Origin: Hyphomicrobiales bacterium
GTDB lineage: Bacteria > Pseudomonadota > Alphaproteobacteria > Rhizobiales > Rhizobiaceae
DNA: 64,000 nt
Direction: 5' to 3'
Assembly (NCBI GenBank): GCA_900465685.1
Contig: UEGR01000012.1
Span: 62,001-126,000, forward strand
Below, piece by piece: positions 31,158 through 40,341 of this stretch (within the stretch, counting starts at the first letter, position 1; each line of letters starts with the position of its first letter). Under the pieces are notes generated by a model. That model was not told where the DNA came from. It ran no database searches and worked only from the letters and a program-made list of their open reading frames with translations. The position numbers and the translations under genes are program-made.

Positions 31158-33259
31158 GCGGCAACCGCAAAAACCATGACGATACCAGTACGAACTTGCC
31201 GTCCGACGACGAGCAGGACGTGGCCGGTATTATCATTGGCGATGCGGAAGCCGACGATGATGAAGACAGCGACGACACGGGTTCCGAAATTGTTGCTGCG
31301 CCTTCCATGGCCGACCAGATCCAGTGGGATTCGTCGGACGGGCTGCCGGATACGGCAGGTCTTAGCGGCCAGGATATCATCAACGCCTTCGTCAAACGCC
31401 TGCCGAACAATCCCGGCGTCTATCGCATGTTCAACAGCGATGGCGACGTTCTTTATGTCGGCAAGGCGCGGAATCTCAAAAAGCGCGTTTCCAATTATGC
31501 ACGCGGCATAGCCCATTCGAATCGCATCGTGCGGATGATCCGCGAGACTGCGATGATGGAATTCGTCGTGACGCGCACGGAAACCGAAGCGCTGCTGCTC
31601 GAAGCGAATCTGATCAAAAGATTGCGCCCGCGCTTCAACGTGCTGATGCGCGACGACAAGTCGTTTCCCTATATTCTTCTGACCGGCGACCATCGTGCGC
31701 CCGGCATTTTCAAGCATCGCGGTGCACGCTCGCGCAAGGGCGATTATTTCGGCCCCTTCGCCTCGGCGGGCGCGGTGGGACGCACGATCAACGCGCTGCA
31801 ACGCGCCTTCCTGTTGCGCACCTGTACGGATTCGGTGTTCGAAAGCCGCACCCGCCCTTGTTTGCTGTTTCAGATCAAGCGCTGCTCCGGTCCCTGCACG
31901 CACGAAATCAGCGATGCGGATTATGGAGAGCTGGTCTCCGAGGCCAAAGCATTCCTGTCCGGCAAGAGCCAGTCGGTGAAAGACCATCTGGCCACCGCCA
32001 TGCAGGCGGCGTCTGCCGATCTCGATTTCGAACATGCTGCGGTCTATCGCGATCGTCTGGCAGCACTTTCGCATGTCCAGTCGCATCAAGGCATCAATCC
32101 GCAGACAGTCGAAGAAGCCGATGTTTTCGCCATCCATCAGGAAGGCGGCATGACCTGTATTCAGGTCTTCTTCTTCCGCACCGGCCAAAACTGGGGCAAC
32201 CGCGCTTATTATCCGAAGGCCGACAGCTCGCTTGGACCGGCGGAAGTTCTGGGCGCATTCCTGTCGCAGTTCTACGACGACAAGCCCTGCCCGCGCCTTG
32301 TGCTTTTGTCCGAGGCCGTGGAAGAACAAGCGCTAATCGCCGAGGCGCTTTCCACCCGCGCCGGTCATAAGGTGCAGGTCAATGTGCCCCAACGCGGCGA
32401 GAAAAAAGATCTTGTCGATCACGCGCTGACCAATGCGCGTGAAGCACTGGGCCGCAGGCTCGCCGAAACCTCATCACAGGCGCGTCTGTTGCAAGGCATG
32501 GCGGAGACATTCGGTCTTGCACGCACACCGCGCCGCATCGAGGTCTACGATAACTCGCATATTATGGGCACGAACGCTGTCGGCGGCATGATCGTCGCCG
32601 GACCGGAAGGCTTCGTCAAAAACCAGTATCGCAAGTTCAATATCCGCTCGACCGATATCACGCCGGGCGACGATTTTGGTATGATGCGCGAAGTGATCGA
32701 GCGTCGCTTCTCAAGACTGGTGAAGGAGCACGGCGCGCCGGATGAAGCGCCCGATCCGGAAAACCTTGAAACCTCTGAAGTGCCTGAAGTGAATGACAGT
32801 TTCCCGGCCTGGCCCGATGTGATTCTCATTGATGGTGGACAGGGGCAAGTGGGGGCTGCGCGTCAGATTCTCAATGAGATGGGTATCGCCAATCTCGTCA
32901 ATGCAATCGGCATCGCCAAGGGCGTGGACCGTGAAGCGGGACGCGAGCGGTTTTTTGTGGAGGGCAAGCAGCCTTTCACCCTGCCCCCGCGCGATCCTGT
33001 TCTTTATTTCATCCAGCGGATGCGCGATGAAGCGCACCGCTTTGCCATCGGCACGCACCGCGCGCGGCGCAAGAAGGAGATGGTCAAGAACCCGCTCGAT
33101 GAAATTGCGGGAATCGGTCCGTCGCGCAAACGCGCTTTGCTCCATCATTTCGGAACGGCAAAAGCGGTTTCGCGTGCAGCTATGGAGGACCTGATGCAGA
33201 TCGACGGCATATCGGAGGCAATGGCACGCACCATTCACGATCATTTTCGTGACCGGTGA
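31154..33259 (+). CDS. uvrC: Excinuclease ABC subunit C
   Basis: UvrC makes the dual incisions of nucleotide excision repair. The 701 residues begin with an acidic, Asp-rich 75-residue extension ([20 protein letters not shown]) usual in Rhizobiales, then the GIY-YIG domain ([20 protein letters not shown]), the CxxC-type cysteine cluster ([15 protein letters not shown]), UvrB-binding segment, RNase-H-like nuclease ([20 protein letters not shown]) and C-terminal helix-hairpin-helices ([20 protein letters not shown]). ATG 31154 overlaps the SDR stop. Confidence 0.97.
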   Translation: MSGNRKNHDDTSTNLPSDDEQDVAGIIIGDAEADDDEDSDDTGSEIVAAPSMADQIQWDSSDGLPDTAGLSGQDIINAFVKRLPNNPGVYRMFNSDGDVLYVGKARNLKKRVSNYARGIAHSNRIVRMIRETAMMEFVVTRTETEALLLEANLIKRLRPRFNVLMRDDKSFPYILLTGDHRAPGIFKHRGARSRKGDYFGPFASAGAVGRTINALQRAFLLRTCTDSVFESRTRPCLLFQIKRCSGPCTHEISDADYGELVSEAKAFLSGKSQSVKDHLATAMQAASADLDFEHAAVYRDRLAALSHVQSHQGINPQTVEEADVFAIHQEGGMTCIQVFFFRTGQNWGNRAYYPKADSSLGPAEVLGAFLSQFYDDKPCPRLVLLSEAVEEQALIAEALSTRAGHKVQVNVPQRGEKKDLVDHALTNAREALGRRLAETSSQARLLQGMAETFGLARTPRRIEVYDNSHIMGTNAVGGMIVAGPEGFVKNQYRKFNIRSTDITPGDDFGMMREVIERRFSRLVKEHGAPDEAPDPENLETSEVPEVNDSFPAWPDVILIDGGQGQVGAARQILNEMGIANLVNAIGIAKGVDREAGRERFFVEGKQPFTLPPRDPVLYFIQRMRDEAHRFAIGTHRARRKKEMVKNPLDEIAGIGPSRKRALLHHFGTAKAVSRAAMEDLMQIDGISEAMARTIHDHFRDR

Positions 33260-33379
33260 CGCAATTTTGATGCGCTTTTGCGCGCCAGCGTCATAAGGTC
33301 CGAGCAGAACACCTGCACAAGTGTTGATTTTATTGATCATCCCTGTTGATGTGCACAAAATAACGGTTACGGCGGAACA

Positions 33380-33964
33380 ATGCAGAACAAACATACCCTC
33401 TCCTTGCCCAACATTCTCACTTACGGACGGATTGTCGCCGTGCCGCTTGTGGTGTTGTGCTTCTTTGTGGAGGGGCGTCTCGAATCCAGCGACTTCGCCC
33501 GCTGGACCGCTCTTGGCCTGTTTATCGTCGCCAGCATCACCGATTTCTTCGACGGCTATCTTGCGCGTATCTGGAAGCAGACCTCGACGATCGGGCGCAT
33601 GCTTGACCCGATCGCAGACAAGCTTCTCGTATCTGCCATTCTGCTGCTTCTGGCTGCCGATGGCACTATTGCCGGTTGGACCCTGTGGGCGGCAATCATC
33701 ATTCTGTGCCGCGAAATTCTGGTTTCGGGCCTGCGTGAATATCTCGCGGAACTCAAAGTCAGCGTGCCCGTCTCACGTCTTGCGAAGTGGAAGACCACAG
33801 CGCAGATGGTTGCGCTGGCCTTTTTGCTGGCCGGCCCTGCCGGTGATAAAATCATGCCCTATGTAACGGAACTGGGCATTGTCCTGCTCTGGATCTCGGC
33901 GATCCTCACGCTCTATACGGGCTGGGATTACTTCAAGGCAGGCCTCAAGCACGTGATGGATTAA
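33380..33964 (+). CDS. pgsA: CDP-diacylglycerol-glycerol-3-phosphate phosphatidyltransferase
   Basis: The 194-residue membrane enzyme makes phosphatidylglycerol phosphate, the first committed step to PG and cardiolipin. It carries the CDP-alcohol phosphotransferase motif in DFFDGYLARIWKQTSTIGR followed by MLDPIADK (D-x2-DG-x2-AR-x8-G-x3-D-x3-D) at residues about 53-77, and several hydrophobic helices. It is followed four bases after its stop by moaD, giving the conserved uvrC-pgsA-moaD-moaE order of Rhizobiales. Confidence 0.95.
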   Translation: MQNKHTLSLPNILTYGRIVAVPLVVLCFFVEGRLESSDFARWTALGLFIVASITDFFDGYLARIWKQTSTIGRMLDPIADKLLVSAILLLLAADGTIAGWTLWAAIIILCREILVSGLREYLAELKVSVPVSRLAKWKTTAQMVALAFLLAGPAGDKIMPYVTELGIVLLWISAILTLYTGWDYFKAGLKHVMD

Positions 33965-33968
33965 GCTC

Positions 33969-34226
33969 GTGAGCGTCAAAGTCGTCTATTTCGCCTGGGT
34001 GCGGGAGAAAATCGGCAAGGGTGAAGACCTCATCGTCCTACCCGCCCCGAAAGTGACGGTCGGCGAACTCATTAGCCAGCTGAAAACCCGTGGCGAAGAA
34101 TATGAAGCCGCTTTCGAGCATGGCGACGTTATCCGCGCGGCAATCAATCAGGAACATGCCGAACATAATGAATTCATCCAGGACGGGGACGAGGTCGCTC
34201 TTTTCCCGCCCATGACGGGTGGCTGA
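33969..34226 (+). CDS. moaD: Molybdopterin synthase small subunit
   Basis: An 85-residue ubiquitin-like protein with VKVVYFAWVREKIGKGEDLI and the C-terminal Gly-Gly (FPPMTGG) that carries the thiocarboxylate sulphur for molybdopterin. The start is GTG 33969. It lies directly before moaE, the catalytic partner. The molybdenum oxidoreductase at 20874-22991 is one possible customer of the cofactor. Confidence 0.95.
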   Translation: MSVKVVYFAWVREKIGKGEDLIVLPAPKVTVGELISQLKTRGEEYEAAFEHGDVIRAAINQEHAEHNEFIQDGDEVALFPPMTGG

Positions 34227-34227
34227 G

Positions 34228-34716
34228 ATGGGCGGGCAGCCGATTTGCCCGCTGTTCGTCAGCGTTCGCGAAGATGATTTCGACGCGACGGCGGAAGTGG
34301 AAAAACTTCGTGGCGGACGCAAGGATATCGGCGCCATAGTCACCTTCTCCGGGCTTTGCCGGGATGAAAATGGGCGCCTTTCCGCGCTAGAACTCGAACA
34401 TTATCCCGGAATGGCGGAAGCCGAGATCAGGCGCATTGCCGAACAGGCGATGGCGCGCTGGCCGCTTCTGGGCATATCCGTCATCCACCGTTACGGGCTG
34501 ATCAGGCCCGGCGACAATATCGTGCTCGTTGCGACCGCATCGGCGCACCGTCTTGCCGCTTTTGAGGCAGCCTCTTTTCTGATGGATTTCATGAAGACCG
34601 GTGCGCCGTTCTGGAAGCGCGAACATCTCACTGACGGCGCCCCCGATGGCTGGGTCGCGGCCAAGGATGACGACGACTTAAGTCGAAAGCGATGGGACAA
34701 ATCGCAAAATACTTGA
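34228..34716 (+). CDS. moaE: Molybdopterin synthase catalytic subunit
   Basis: The 162-residue MoaE inserts two dithiolene sulphurs into precursor Z together with MoaD. Motifs: GAIVTFSGLCRDENG, LELEHYPGMAEAEI, RWPLLGISVIHRYG and MKTGAPFWKRE with the catalytic Lys. ATG 34228 is used; it follows the moaD stop after a single base. The C-terminus is acidic and Lys-rich. Confidence 0.95.
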   Translation: MGGQPICPLFVSVREDDFDATAEVEKLRGGRKDIGAIVTFSGLCRDENGRLSALELEHYPGMAEAEIRRIAEQAMARWPLLGISVIHRYGLIRPGDNIVLVATASAHRLAAFEAASFLMDFMKTGAPFWKREHLTDGAPDGWVAAKDDDDLSRKRWDKSQNT

Positions 34717-34962
34717 TCCGTCCGATCAGCGCCTTGATCTATTTGCAGAAAACTCTGTTTCTCTTTAAGCACGAATTAACTATTTAAACCCCTAAAATAC
34801 AGTGTAATTTGGGTGGCACTTACTTGTGCTGCCACAATTTTCACATGAAGATTTCATTATTGTCTGCGGAGTGAATCAAGCTCCTGTCGGACGCGGAACG
34901 CGGACGGAGCGACGGGCACGGCAACACTGCCACAATAGGGCAATATTCCTGGTTGTGCAGGA

Positions 34963-35790
34963 ATGAGGTTTCGGACTTTAAGAATGCGAAAACTACTGAA
35001 GAGCACTCTTTCAATTGCCACGGCACTCGTGGTCGGCCTTGGCGCGCTTGGTGGCGCAGCCTTGTTCCTGACCACGTCCATGCCGACGAGCAGCATTGCC
35101 GCTGAAAAAACAGTCAGTGGCAAGGTCATGTATCGCGAACGCATCGCTCTGCCGCCGGAAGCCAAGCTGACGGTACAGCTTGCAGATATCTCGCTTGCCG
35201 ATGCGCCGTCCCAGACGATTGCCGAAACCCGCATCGAATCCGCACAAGGATCGCCGATCCCCTTCGCGATCAATTTTGACACAGACAAGATTCAGCCGGG
35301 CCATACCTATGCCCTGCAGGCCCGCATCACTGCTGGCGATACACTCTGGTTCGTCAACGACCAGAATTACACCATCGATCCCACCAATCCCGGCACTCCG
35401 ATTGAAATGCGCGTCGTCATGGTGCGCAAGAGTGCAGACGAGACCGTATCCATCGGCATTGAAGGCAAGGACTGGCTGGCGGAAGACATTCAGGGCGGCG
35501 GCGTCATTGACAATGCCCAGACCACACTGACGGTTACCCCCGACGGCTCTGTCAGTGGTTCCGGCGGCTGCAATCGCTATTTCAGTAAAGCGACGGTGAC
35601 GGGCGAAACGATTTCCTTTGCCGATGTCGGTTCGACCTACATGCAATGCCCGCCAGCACTCATGAATCAGGAACGTAAATTTCTCGATACATTGACGAAA
35701 ACGCGGTCCTACAAGATCGATACCGTGGGTAAACTCGTCCTTCTTGATCAGGACGGCAAAGAGATCGCGACACTGGCGCAGAATCTCTGA
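34963..35790 (+). CDS. YbaY-like and META-domain envelope protein
   Basis: The 275-residue protein has an N-terminal hydrophobic helix (about 19-37, a signal anchor or uncleaved signal), a YbaY/YscW-type beta-sandwich (VSGKVMYRERIALPPEAKLT, QLADISLADAP, QTIAETRIESAQGSPIPF, about 50-165) and a META (HslJ-like) domain (about 165-270: GKDWLAEDIQGGGVIDNAQ, VSGSGGCNRYFSKATVTG, MQCPPALMNQERKFLDTL). META domains occur in motility and heat-shock associated envelope proteins. ATG 34984 in the same frame is an alternative start. Single gene with a terminator behind. Confidence 0.8.
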   Translation: MRFRTLRMRKLLKSTLSIATALVVGLGALGGAALFLTTSMPTSSIAAEKTVSGKVMYRERIALPPEAKLTVQLADISLADAPSQTIAETRIESAQGSPIPFAINFDTDKIQPGHTYALQARITAGDTLWFVNDQNYTIDPTNPGTPIEMRVVMVRKSADETVSIGIEGKDWLAEDIQGGGVIDNAQTTLTVTPDGSVSGSGGCNRYFSKATVTGETISFADVGSTYMQCPPALMNQERKFLDTLTKTRSYKIDTVGKLVLLDQDGKEIATLAQNL

Positions 35791-35810
35791 TTTAATTTAC
35801 GAGAAGATAC

Positions 35811-35840
35811 AAAAAAGCCGGGCGCGAGCCCGGCTTTTTT
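35811..35840. terminator. Bidirectional terminator
   Basis: AAAAAAGCCGGG, loop CGCGA, then CCCGGCTTTTTT: a strong hairpin between the convergent META-domain gene and ndk, usable from both sides. Confidence 0.93.
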
Positions 35841-35857
35841 CATGCATGCGGATCGGA

Positions 35858-36280
35858 TTAGCCGACGATTTCGGTGCCCGAGAACCAGTAAGCGATTTCT
35901 TCGGCAGCGGTTTCCGGTGCGTCCGAACCGTGAACCGAGTTTTCGCCGATCGACAGAGCGAATTCCTTGCGGATCGTACCAGCGTCTGCATTTGCAGGGT
36001 TGGTTGCGCCCATGACTTCGCGGTTCTTGGCGATTGCGTTTTCACCTTCGAGAACCTGAACGATCGTCGGGCCCGAAGACATGAATTCGGTCAGTTCGCC
36101 GAAGAAAGGACGGTCCTTGTGAACAGCGTAGAAGCCCTGTGCTTCACGCAGGCTCATCCAGACGCGCTTCGAAGCGACAACACGCAGACCAGCTTCTTCA
36201 AGCTTGGCGGTGATTGCGCCGGTCAGGTTGCGGCGGGTCGCGTCGGGCTTGATCATGGAGAAGGTACGTTCGATTGCCAT
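35858..36280 (-). CDS. ndk: Nucleoside diphosphate kinase
   Basis: The 140-residue enzyme converts NDPs to NTPs through a phosphohistidine. It has the N-terminal [20 protein letters not shown] and the active-site [13 protein letters not shown] with the catalytic His. Length is standard. The gene is alone, with its terminator shared with the neighbouring convergent gene. Confidence 0.98.
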   Translation of the reverse strand: MAIERTFSMIKPDATRRNLTGAITAKLEEAGLRVVASKRVWMSLREAQGFYAVHKDRPFFGELTEFMSSGPTIVQVLEGENAIAKNREVMGATNPANADAGTIRKEFALSIGENSVHGSDAPETAAEEIAYWFSGTEIVG

Positions 36281-36512
36281 TATGACACCTTGTTTGCTGG
36301 GAAATTTTAGAAAAGTGAGGCTCTATACCGTCGATAGGCTTAATTGCCAAGAGGCCGCGCCGTTTCGAGCATAATCTTATCGATCCTCGTCTCACTCCAG
36401 TCGGATTATGCTTTAGAGCACATCCGGTATCGCCTAGCAGCTTGAGACGGCAGAAATTTGAAGGCATAGATAATGCCATTCTGATTCAGGCTGTCGGGTA
36501 GCGGGGAATTGT

Positions 36513-37025
36513 ATGGAACAGCATTTTCAAATGTTTGCGTGGTATAATCGCTGGGCCAATGAACTGCTCTATGCCGCCGCCGCCGATCTGAGCGACGAGG
36601 AATACCGGCTCGATCTCGGCCTGTTTTTCGGCTCGATCCATCGCACGCTCAACCATCTTCTGGTTACAGACCGCATCTGGATGAAGCGGTTTACCGGCGA
36701 AGGCGACCATCCAAAGCAGCTCGACGCTATCATCACCGACAATTTCATCACGCTGCGCGATCTGCGCCACGCAGAGGATGAACGCATCTGTCGCTATACC
36801 GACGGATTAAACGCCGACAAGCTTGCGGGGCGCTTTACCTATACAACCGTCTCGGACATGCGCACGATGAGCCAACGGCTTGCACCGTCGCTGGCGCATC
36901 TGTTTAATCACCAGACCCACCATCGCGGCCAGATCCACGCAGCCTTGACGCGGCTCGGCACAGACGCCCCTTCGCTCGACCTTTCGCAATTCCAGCGCAC
37001 GGAAGGCGGCCGTCGCTTCGCCTGA
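36513..37025 (+). CDS. DinB family protein
   Basis: A 170-residue four-helix-bundle protein starting MEQHFQMFAWYNRWANELLY, with metal-ligand histidines near residue 48 (SIHRTLNHLLVTDRIW, H-x3-H pattern) and near 129 (LFNHQTHHRGQIHAALTRLG). DinB/YfiT proteins are metal-dependent bacillithiol- or mycothiol-like transferases or of unknown role in Gram-negatives. 232 bases of upstream sequence hold no other gene. The product is probably a cytoplasmic thiol-transferase type enzyme; substrate not known. Confidence 0.85.
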   Translation: MEQHFQMFAWYNRWANELLYAAAADLSDEEYRLDLGLFFGSIHRTLNHLLVTDRIWMKRFTGEGDHPKQLDAIITDNFITLRDLRHAEDERICRYTDGLNADKLAGRFTYTTVSDMRTMSQRLAPSLAHLFNHQTHHRGQIHAALTRLGTDAPSLDLSQFQRTEGGRRFA

Positions 37026-37074
37026 TTGATGTTGATACTTGCGGAAATGCGCAGAGCCGTGCAAAAGCCAGTCC

Positions 37075-38958
37075 ATGCTTATTCTCGATGACATTTCCGT
37101 CCGCATCGCCGGACGCCTTCTGATCGATCATGCCAGCGTGACGCTGCCTGCCGGATCGAAGACCGGTTTCGTCGGTCGCAACGGCACGGGAAAGTCCACC
37201 CTGTTCCGGGTCATCACCGGTGATCTCGCGCCTGAAACGGGCAGCGTGTCGGTGCCGAAGAACACCCGCATCGGTCAGGTGGCACAGGAAGCGCCCGGCA
37301 CGGAAGAACCGCTGATCGAAATCGTCATGAAAGCGGACAAGGAGCGCGCGGCGCTTCTCGACGAAGCCGAAACGGCGACCGACCCGCATCGCATTGCGGA
37401 AATCCACACGCGGCTTGCCGATATTGACGCCCATTCGGCGGAAGCGCGCGCAGGCGCGATCCTGTCTGGTCTCGGTTTCAATGCCGAAGCGCAACGGCGT
37501 CCGGCCTCCGCCTTCTCCGGCGGCTGGCGCATGCGCGTAGCGCTCGCTGCGGTTCTGTTTTCCGAACCGGACCTGCTGCTGCTCGACGAACCGACCAACT
37601 ATCTCGATCTTGAAGGCGTGCTGTGGCTGGTCGACTATGTGAAGCGTTATCCGCACACCGTCATCATCATCAGCCATGATCGCGACCTGCTGAATTCGGC
37701 CACATCGTCGATCATGCATCTCGACCAGAAGAAAATCAGCTTCTGGCGCGGCAATTATGATCAGTTCGAGCGTCAGCGGCACGAAATGCTGGAATTGCAG
37801 CAGAAGGCGCATGCCAAGCAGGAAGCGCACCGCAAGCATATGGAATCCTTTGTCGAGCGGTTCCGTGCCAAGGCCACCAAAGCCCGGCAGGCGCAATCCC
37901 GCCTCAAGGCATTGCAGAAGCTGAAACCCATCGAGCTTTATGTCGACAGCCATGTGCAGCCCTTCAGTTTTCCGGATGCGGAAAAGAAGGCCGCCTCGCC
38001 CATCATTGCGCTGGACCACGCCGATGTCGGCTATGTGCCGGGCGAGCCGGTGCTGCGCAATGTGACACTGCGCATCGACAATGATGACCGCATCGCGCTG
38101 CTCGGTTCAAACGGCAATGGTAAGTCCACACTGGCCAAGCTGATTGCGGGACGGTTGAAGCCAGAAAACGGCACGCTGACCATCTCGCCCAATCTGAAAG
38201 TGGCCTTTTTCGCACAGCACCAGATGGACGATCTGGTGCCGGAAGACAACGCCATCGAGCATGTGCGCAAGCTGATGCCGACCGAGCCGGAAGCGAAAGT
38301 TCGCTCTCGCGTGGCGCGGATGGGGCTTTCGACGGAAAAGATGCTGACGCCTGCAAAGGACCTTTCCGGCGGTGAGAAAGCGCGTCTGCTGATGGGGCTT
38401 GCGACCTTCCACGGCCCGAACCTTCTGATCCTCGACGAACCGACCAACCATCTCGATATCGATAGTCGTGAAGAACTGGTCCACGCGCTCAACGCCTTCA
38501 ACGGCGCTGTCATCCTGATCGCGCACGACCGCCATCTGATCGAAGCCACCATGGAGCGGCTTTGGCTGGTGCGCGAAGGCGGTGTGAAGGCGTTTGAAGG
38601 CGATCTCGATGAATATCGCCAGATCGTTCTGGCCGACGCCAAGGGCGAACCGGCTTCCGAACGCGACGAAGGCCCGAAGGTCAATAAAGCGGAGCAGCGC
38701 AAGCTTGCCGCGCAGAAGCGCGAAGCCATGGCGCCTTTGCAGAAAAAGATCAAGGAAACCGAGAGCTTGATGCAGAAACTGCAGAAACAGATTCAAGCTT
38801 TCGCCAATCAGCTGGAAGACCCGGCGCTTTATGAGAAAGAGCCTCAGAAAGCCATTCGCATCAACAAGGATATGAGTGATGCGAAATCCGCACTCGCGAG
38901 TGCGGAAGAAAAATGGCTGGAGCTTTCATCGGAATATGAAGAGGCGATGGCGGATTAA
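37075..38958 (+). CDS. ABC-F family ATPase
   Basis: Two ABC domains in a 627-residue cytosolic protein with no membrane segments: first Walker A GRNGTGKST and signature SGGWRMRVALA, with LLLDEPTNYLD; second GSNGNGKSTLAKL, SGGEKARLLMG and LILDEPTNHLD. Between them lies the charged linker (HRKHMESFVERFRAKATKAR), and a C-terminal coiled coil (about 540-620) follows, as in Uup/YheS-type proteins. ABC-F proteins act on ribosomes. ATG 37075 gives the family N-terminus MLILDDISVRIAGRLLIDHA. Confidence 0.93.
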   Translation: MLILDDISVRIAGRLLIDHASVTLPAGSKTGFVGRNGTGKSTLFRVITGDLAPETGSVSVPKNTRIGQVAQEAPGTEEPLIEIVMKADKERAALLDEAETATDPHRIAEIHTRLADIDAHSAEARAGAILSGLGFNAEAQRRPASAFSGGWRMRVALAAVLFSEPDLLLLDEPTNYLDLEGVLWLVDYVKRYPHTVIIISHDRDLLNSATSSIMHLDQKKISFWRGNYDQFERQRHEMLELQQKAHAKQEAHRKHMESFVERFRAKATKARQAQSRLKALQKLKPIELYVDSHVQPFSFPDAEKKAASPIIALDHADVGYVPGEPVLRNVTLRIDNDDRIALLGSNGNGKSTLAKLIAGRLKPENGTLTISPNLKVAFFAQHQMDDLVPEDNAIEHVRKLMPTEPEAKVRSRVARMGLSTEKMLTPAKDLSGGEKARLLMGLATFHGPNLLILDEPTNHLDIDSREELVHALNAFNGAVILIAHDRHLIEATMERLWLVREGGVKAFEGDLDEYRQIVLADAKGEPASERDEGPKVNKAEQRKLAAQKREAMAPLQKKIKETESLMQKLQKQIQAFANQLEDPALYEKEPQKAIRINKDMSDAKSALASAEEKWLELSSEYEEAMAD

Positions 38959-38970
38959 ATCCGCCATCGT

Positions 38971-39249
38971 CTAAAACAGAAATCCAAACACAAATAAAAG
39001 CGCCAGCAGCACCCATCCGACGATGCGCGCCCAAAGCGGCAACGGCCTTGGCGCGAACCGAACCGCCAGAACCGCGAAAATGACGGTCAGGATCGGGAAC
39101 CCGAAATAGATTGCGGCGTAACCGCTCGACCCTTCAAAAGACGAACCGAAAACGCCCAGCCGCTCAAGCGGAAACAAGGCGATGAATGCCAGCACAGCCG
39201 ACAAAAGAAGCAGAAGCAAGCGATCTGTAACGGTGCGAACGAACTGCAT
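38971..39249 (-). CDS. Small membrane protein, unknown
   Basis: The 92-residue protein has three hydrophobic helices (about 10-28, 46-66 and 70-90) with short loops; it starts MQFVRTVTDRLLLLLLSAVL. It is 3 bases downstream of the 186-residue membrane protein gene and on the same transcript as holC. The family is not recognised. Its stop lies 12 bases from the convergent ABC-F stop. Confidence 0.65.
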   Translation of the reverse strand: MQFVRTVTDRLLLLLLSAVLAFIALFPLERLGVFGSSFEGSSGYAAIYFGFPILTVIFAVLAVRFAPRPLPLWARIVGWVLLALLFVFGFLF

Positions 39250-39252
39250 TGA

Positions 39253-39813
39253 TCAGCTCTGTCGGCGCAGTCGGGTGCGCATCAGGCCGTAAACGCCCAG
39301 TACACCCAGAACCAGACCGATGGTCGTAAAGGTTTCGTCCGGCGTTTCCGCCCCACGGCGCAGAACCAGATCAGCCTTCGATATCTGCAGGCCGTCCGTA
39401 TTGCCCTGAACAAGACGGAACGCATATTGGCCCGGAATGACCGGATCGATATCGCCTGCGCTCTGGCGCAGCGGCGTTCCATCCTGCGGGCGGTCCGTAT
39501 TGATCGAGCTGCTGTTGGACACGAAATCGAGCCCCTGCGACAGAACCGGCTGGCCATCGCGGCTGACGGCAAGCGTCAGCGCGGACCGACGTTCCGCCGG
39601 GACATAGCCGGGTAAAGGCGTGGCATCAATGAACACGCGCACCGGCGCATCGCCAGCCTCAAGTCGCACTTGCTGCACTTTGAAGCCGCTCTGGCGATTT
39701 TCCAGCATTGTCCAGCGACCAATCTCGCTGCCGGTGAAATGGCGCATATACCAGGGATAGCCCAGACCGAGCCCGACGCCCGCCACGATCATCGCAACAA
39801 AAACCGGACGCAT
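39253..39813 (-). CDS. Membrane-anchored periplasmic protein, unknown
   Basis: The 186-residue protein has a hydrophobic N-terminal helix (MRPVFVAMIVAGVGLGLGYP), a beta-rich extracytoplasmic domain (about 30-155, with VRLEAGDAPVRVFIDATPLP) and a C-terminal helix (about 163-178, GLVLGVLGVYGLM) before an Arg-rich end. Its ATG overlaps the holC stop by one base (TGATG), indicating coupled translation. Family unknown to me. Confidence 0.7.
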   Translation of the reverse strand: MRPVFVAMIVAGVGLGLGYPWYMRHFTGSEIGRWTMLENRQSGFKVQQVRLEAGDAPVRVFIDATPLPGYVPAERRSALTLAVSRDGQPVLSQGLDFVSNSSSINTDRPQDGTPLRQSAGDIDPVIPGQYAFRLVQGNTDGLQISKADLVLRRGAETPDETFTTIGLVLGVLGVYGLMRTRLRRQS

Positions 39814-40262
39814 CAGGCTTTCCGCTCCCAGCGGCGATCAGGCGTCTGCTGCCAGTAAGTCAAATCGTGATTCTCCGCCTTGAAGGCTTTCCATTGTCCG
39901 CGTGCAATATCGAGCTGGTCCTGATCGTGACCGTCGAACATGACCACAAGCCGTTCATAATTGCCGACCTGTTCGAGCCCCGCGCCTTCCACCAGAAAGC
40001 GGACGGTCGCGCCATTGGCGTTGTTTTCCGTCGTCGTCAGCAGGACAGGCTGCTGGTCCGGGTGTGGTTCCGCATCAGTGCCGTGGGCAACGAAGGACGT
40101 GTCGGAAAAGGTCCACAGCAGATTATCGAGCGCATCGCGTCTCTCTTCGCTGACGGTCTGCACCGTCACGCGCCAACCGCGCCCAAGCGACCGCTCAACG
40201 AGGCCCGGCAGGGCTTCGTCGAGTGTCGATTCCGTCAGATGGTAGAACAGGATTTCCGCCAT
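39813..40262 (-). CDS. holC: DNA polymerase III chi subunit
   Basis: The 149-residue chi subunit links the clamp loader to single-strand-binding protein. It starts MAEILFYHLTESTLDEALPG, the typical HolC N-terminus, with WRVTVQTVSEERRDALDNLL and the C-terminal FKAENHDLTYWQQTPDRRWE. It lies downstream of pepA in the same direction, an arrangement usual in proteobacteria, and heads the coupled pair of membrane genes. Confidence 0.93.
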   Translation of the reverse strand: MAEILFYHLTESTLDEALPGLVERSLGRGWRVTVQTVSEERRDALDNLLWTFSDTSFVAHGTDAEPHPDQQPVLLTTTENNANGATVRFLVEGAGLEQVGNYERLVVMFDGHDQDQLDIARGQWKAFKAENHDLTYWQQTPDRRWERKA

Positions 40263-40287
40263 GCGTGTTCCAGAACGTTTTCGAAGC

Positions 40288-40319
40288 GGGGCGGAGAAAA
40301 TGATTCACATTTCCGCCCC
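40288..40319. other. Hairpin between pepA and holC
   Basis: GGGGCGGA and TCCGCCCC form an 8-bp stem with a 16-base loop in the gap after the pepA stop. No U-run follows on the minus strand, so it may be an RNA-stability or attenuating structure rather than a full terminator. Confidence 0.4.
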
Positions 40320-40341
40320 ATCTTCTTGTTTCCAAAAGAGT

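Noticed and set aside
31055-32329. Minus-strand frame over uvrC
   Set aside because: Antisense to uvrC; protein composition matches complement of coding DNA.
36904-38019. Minus-strand frame across DinB and ABC-F genes
   Set aside because: Covers parts of two unrelated genuine genes and has no motif.
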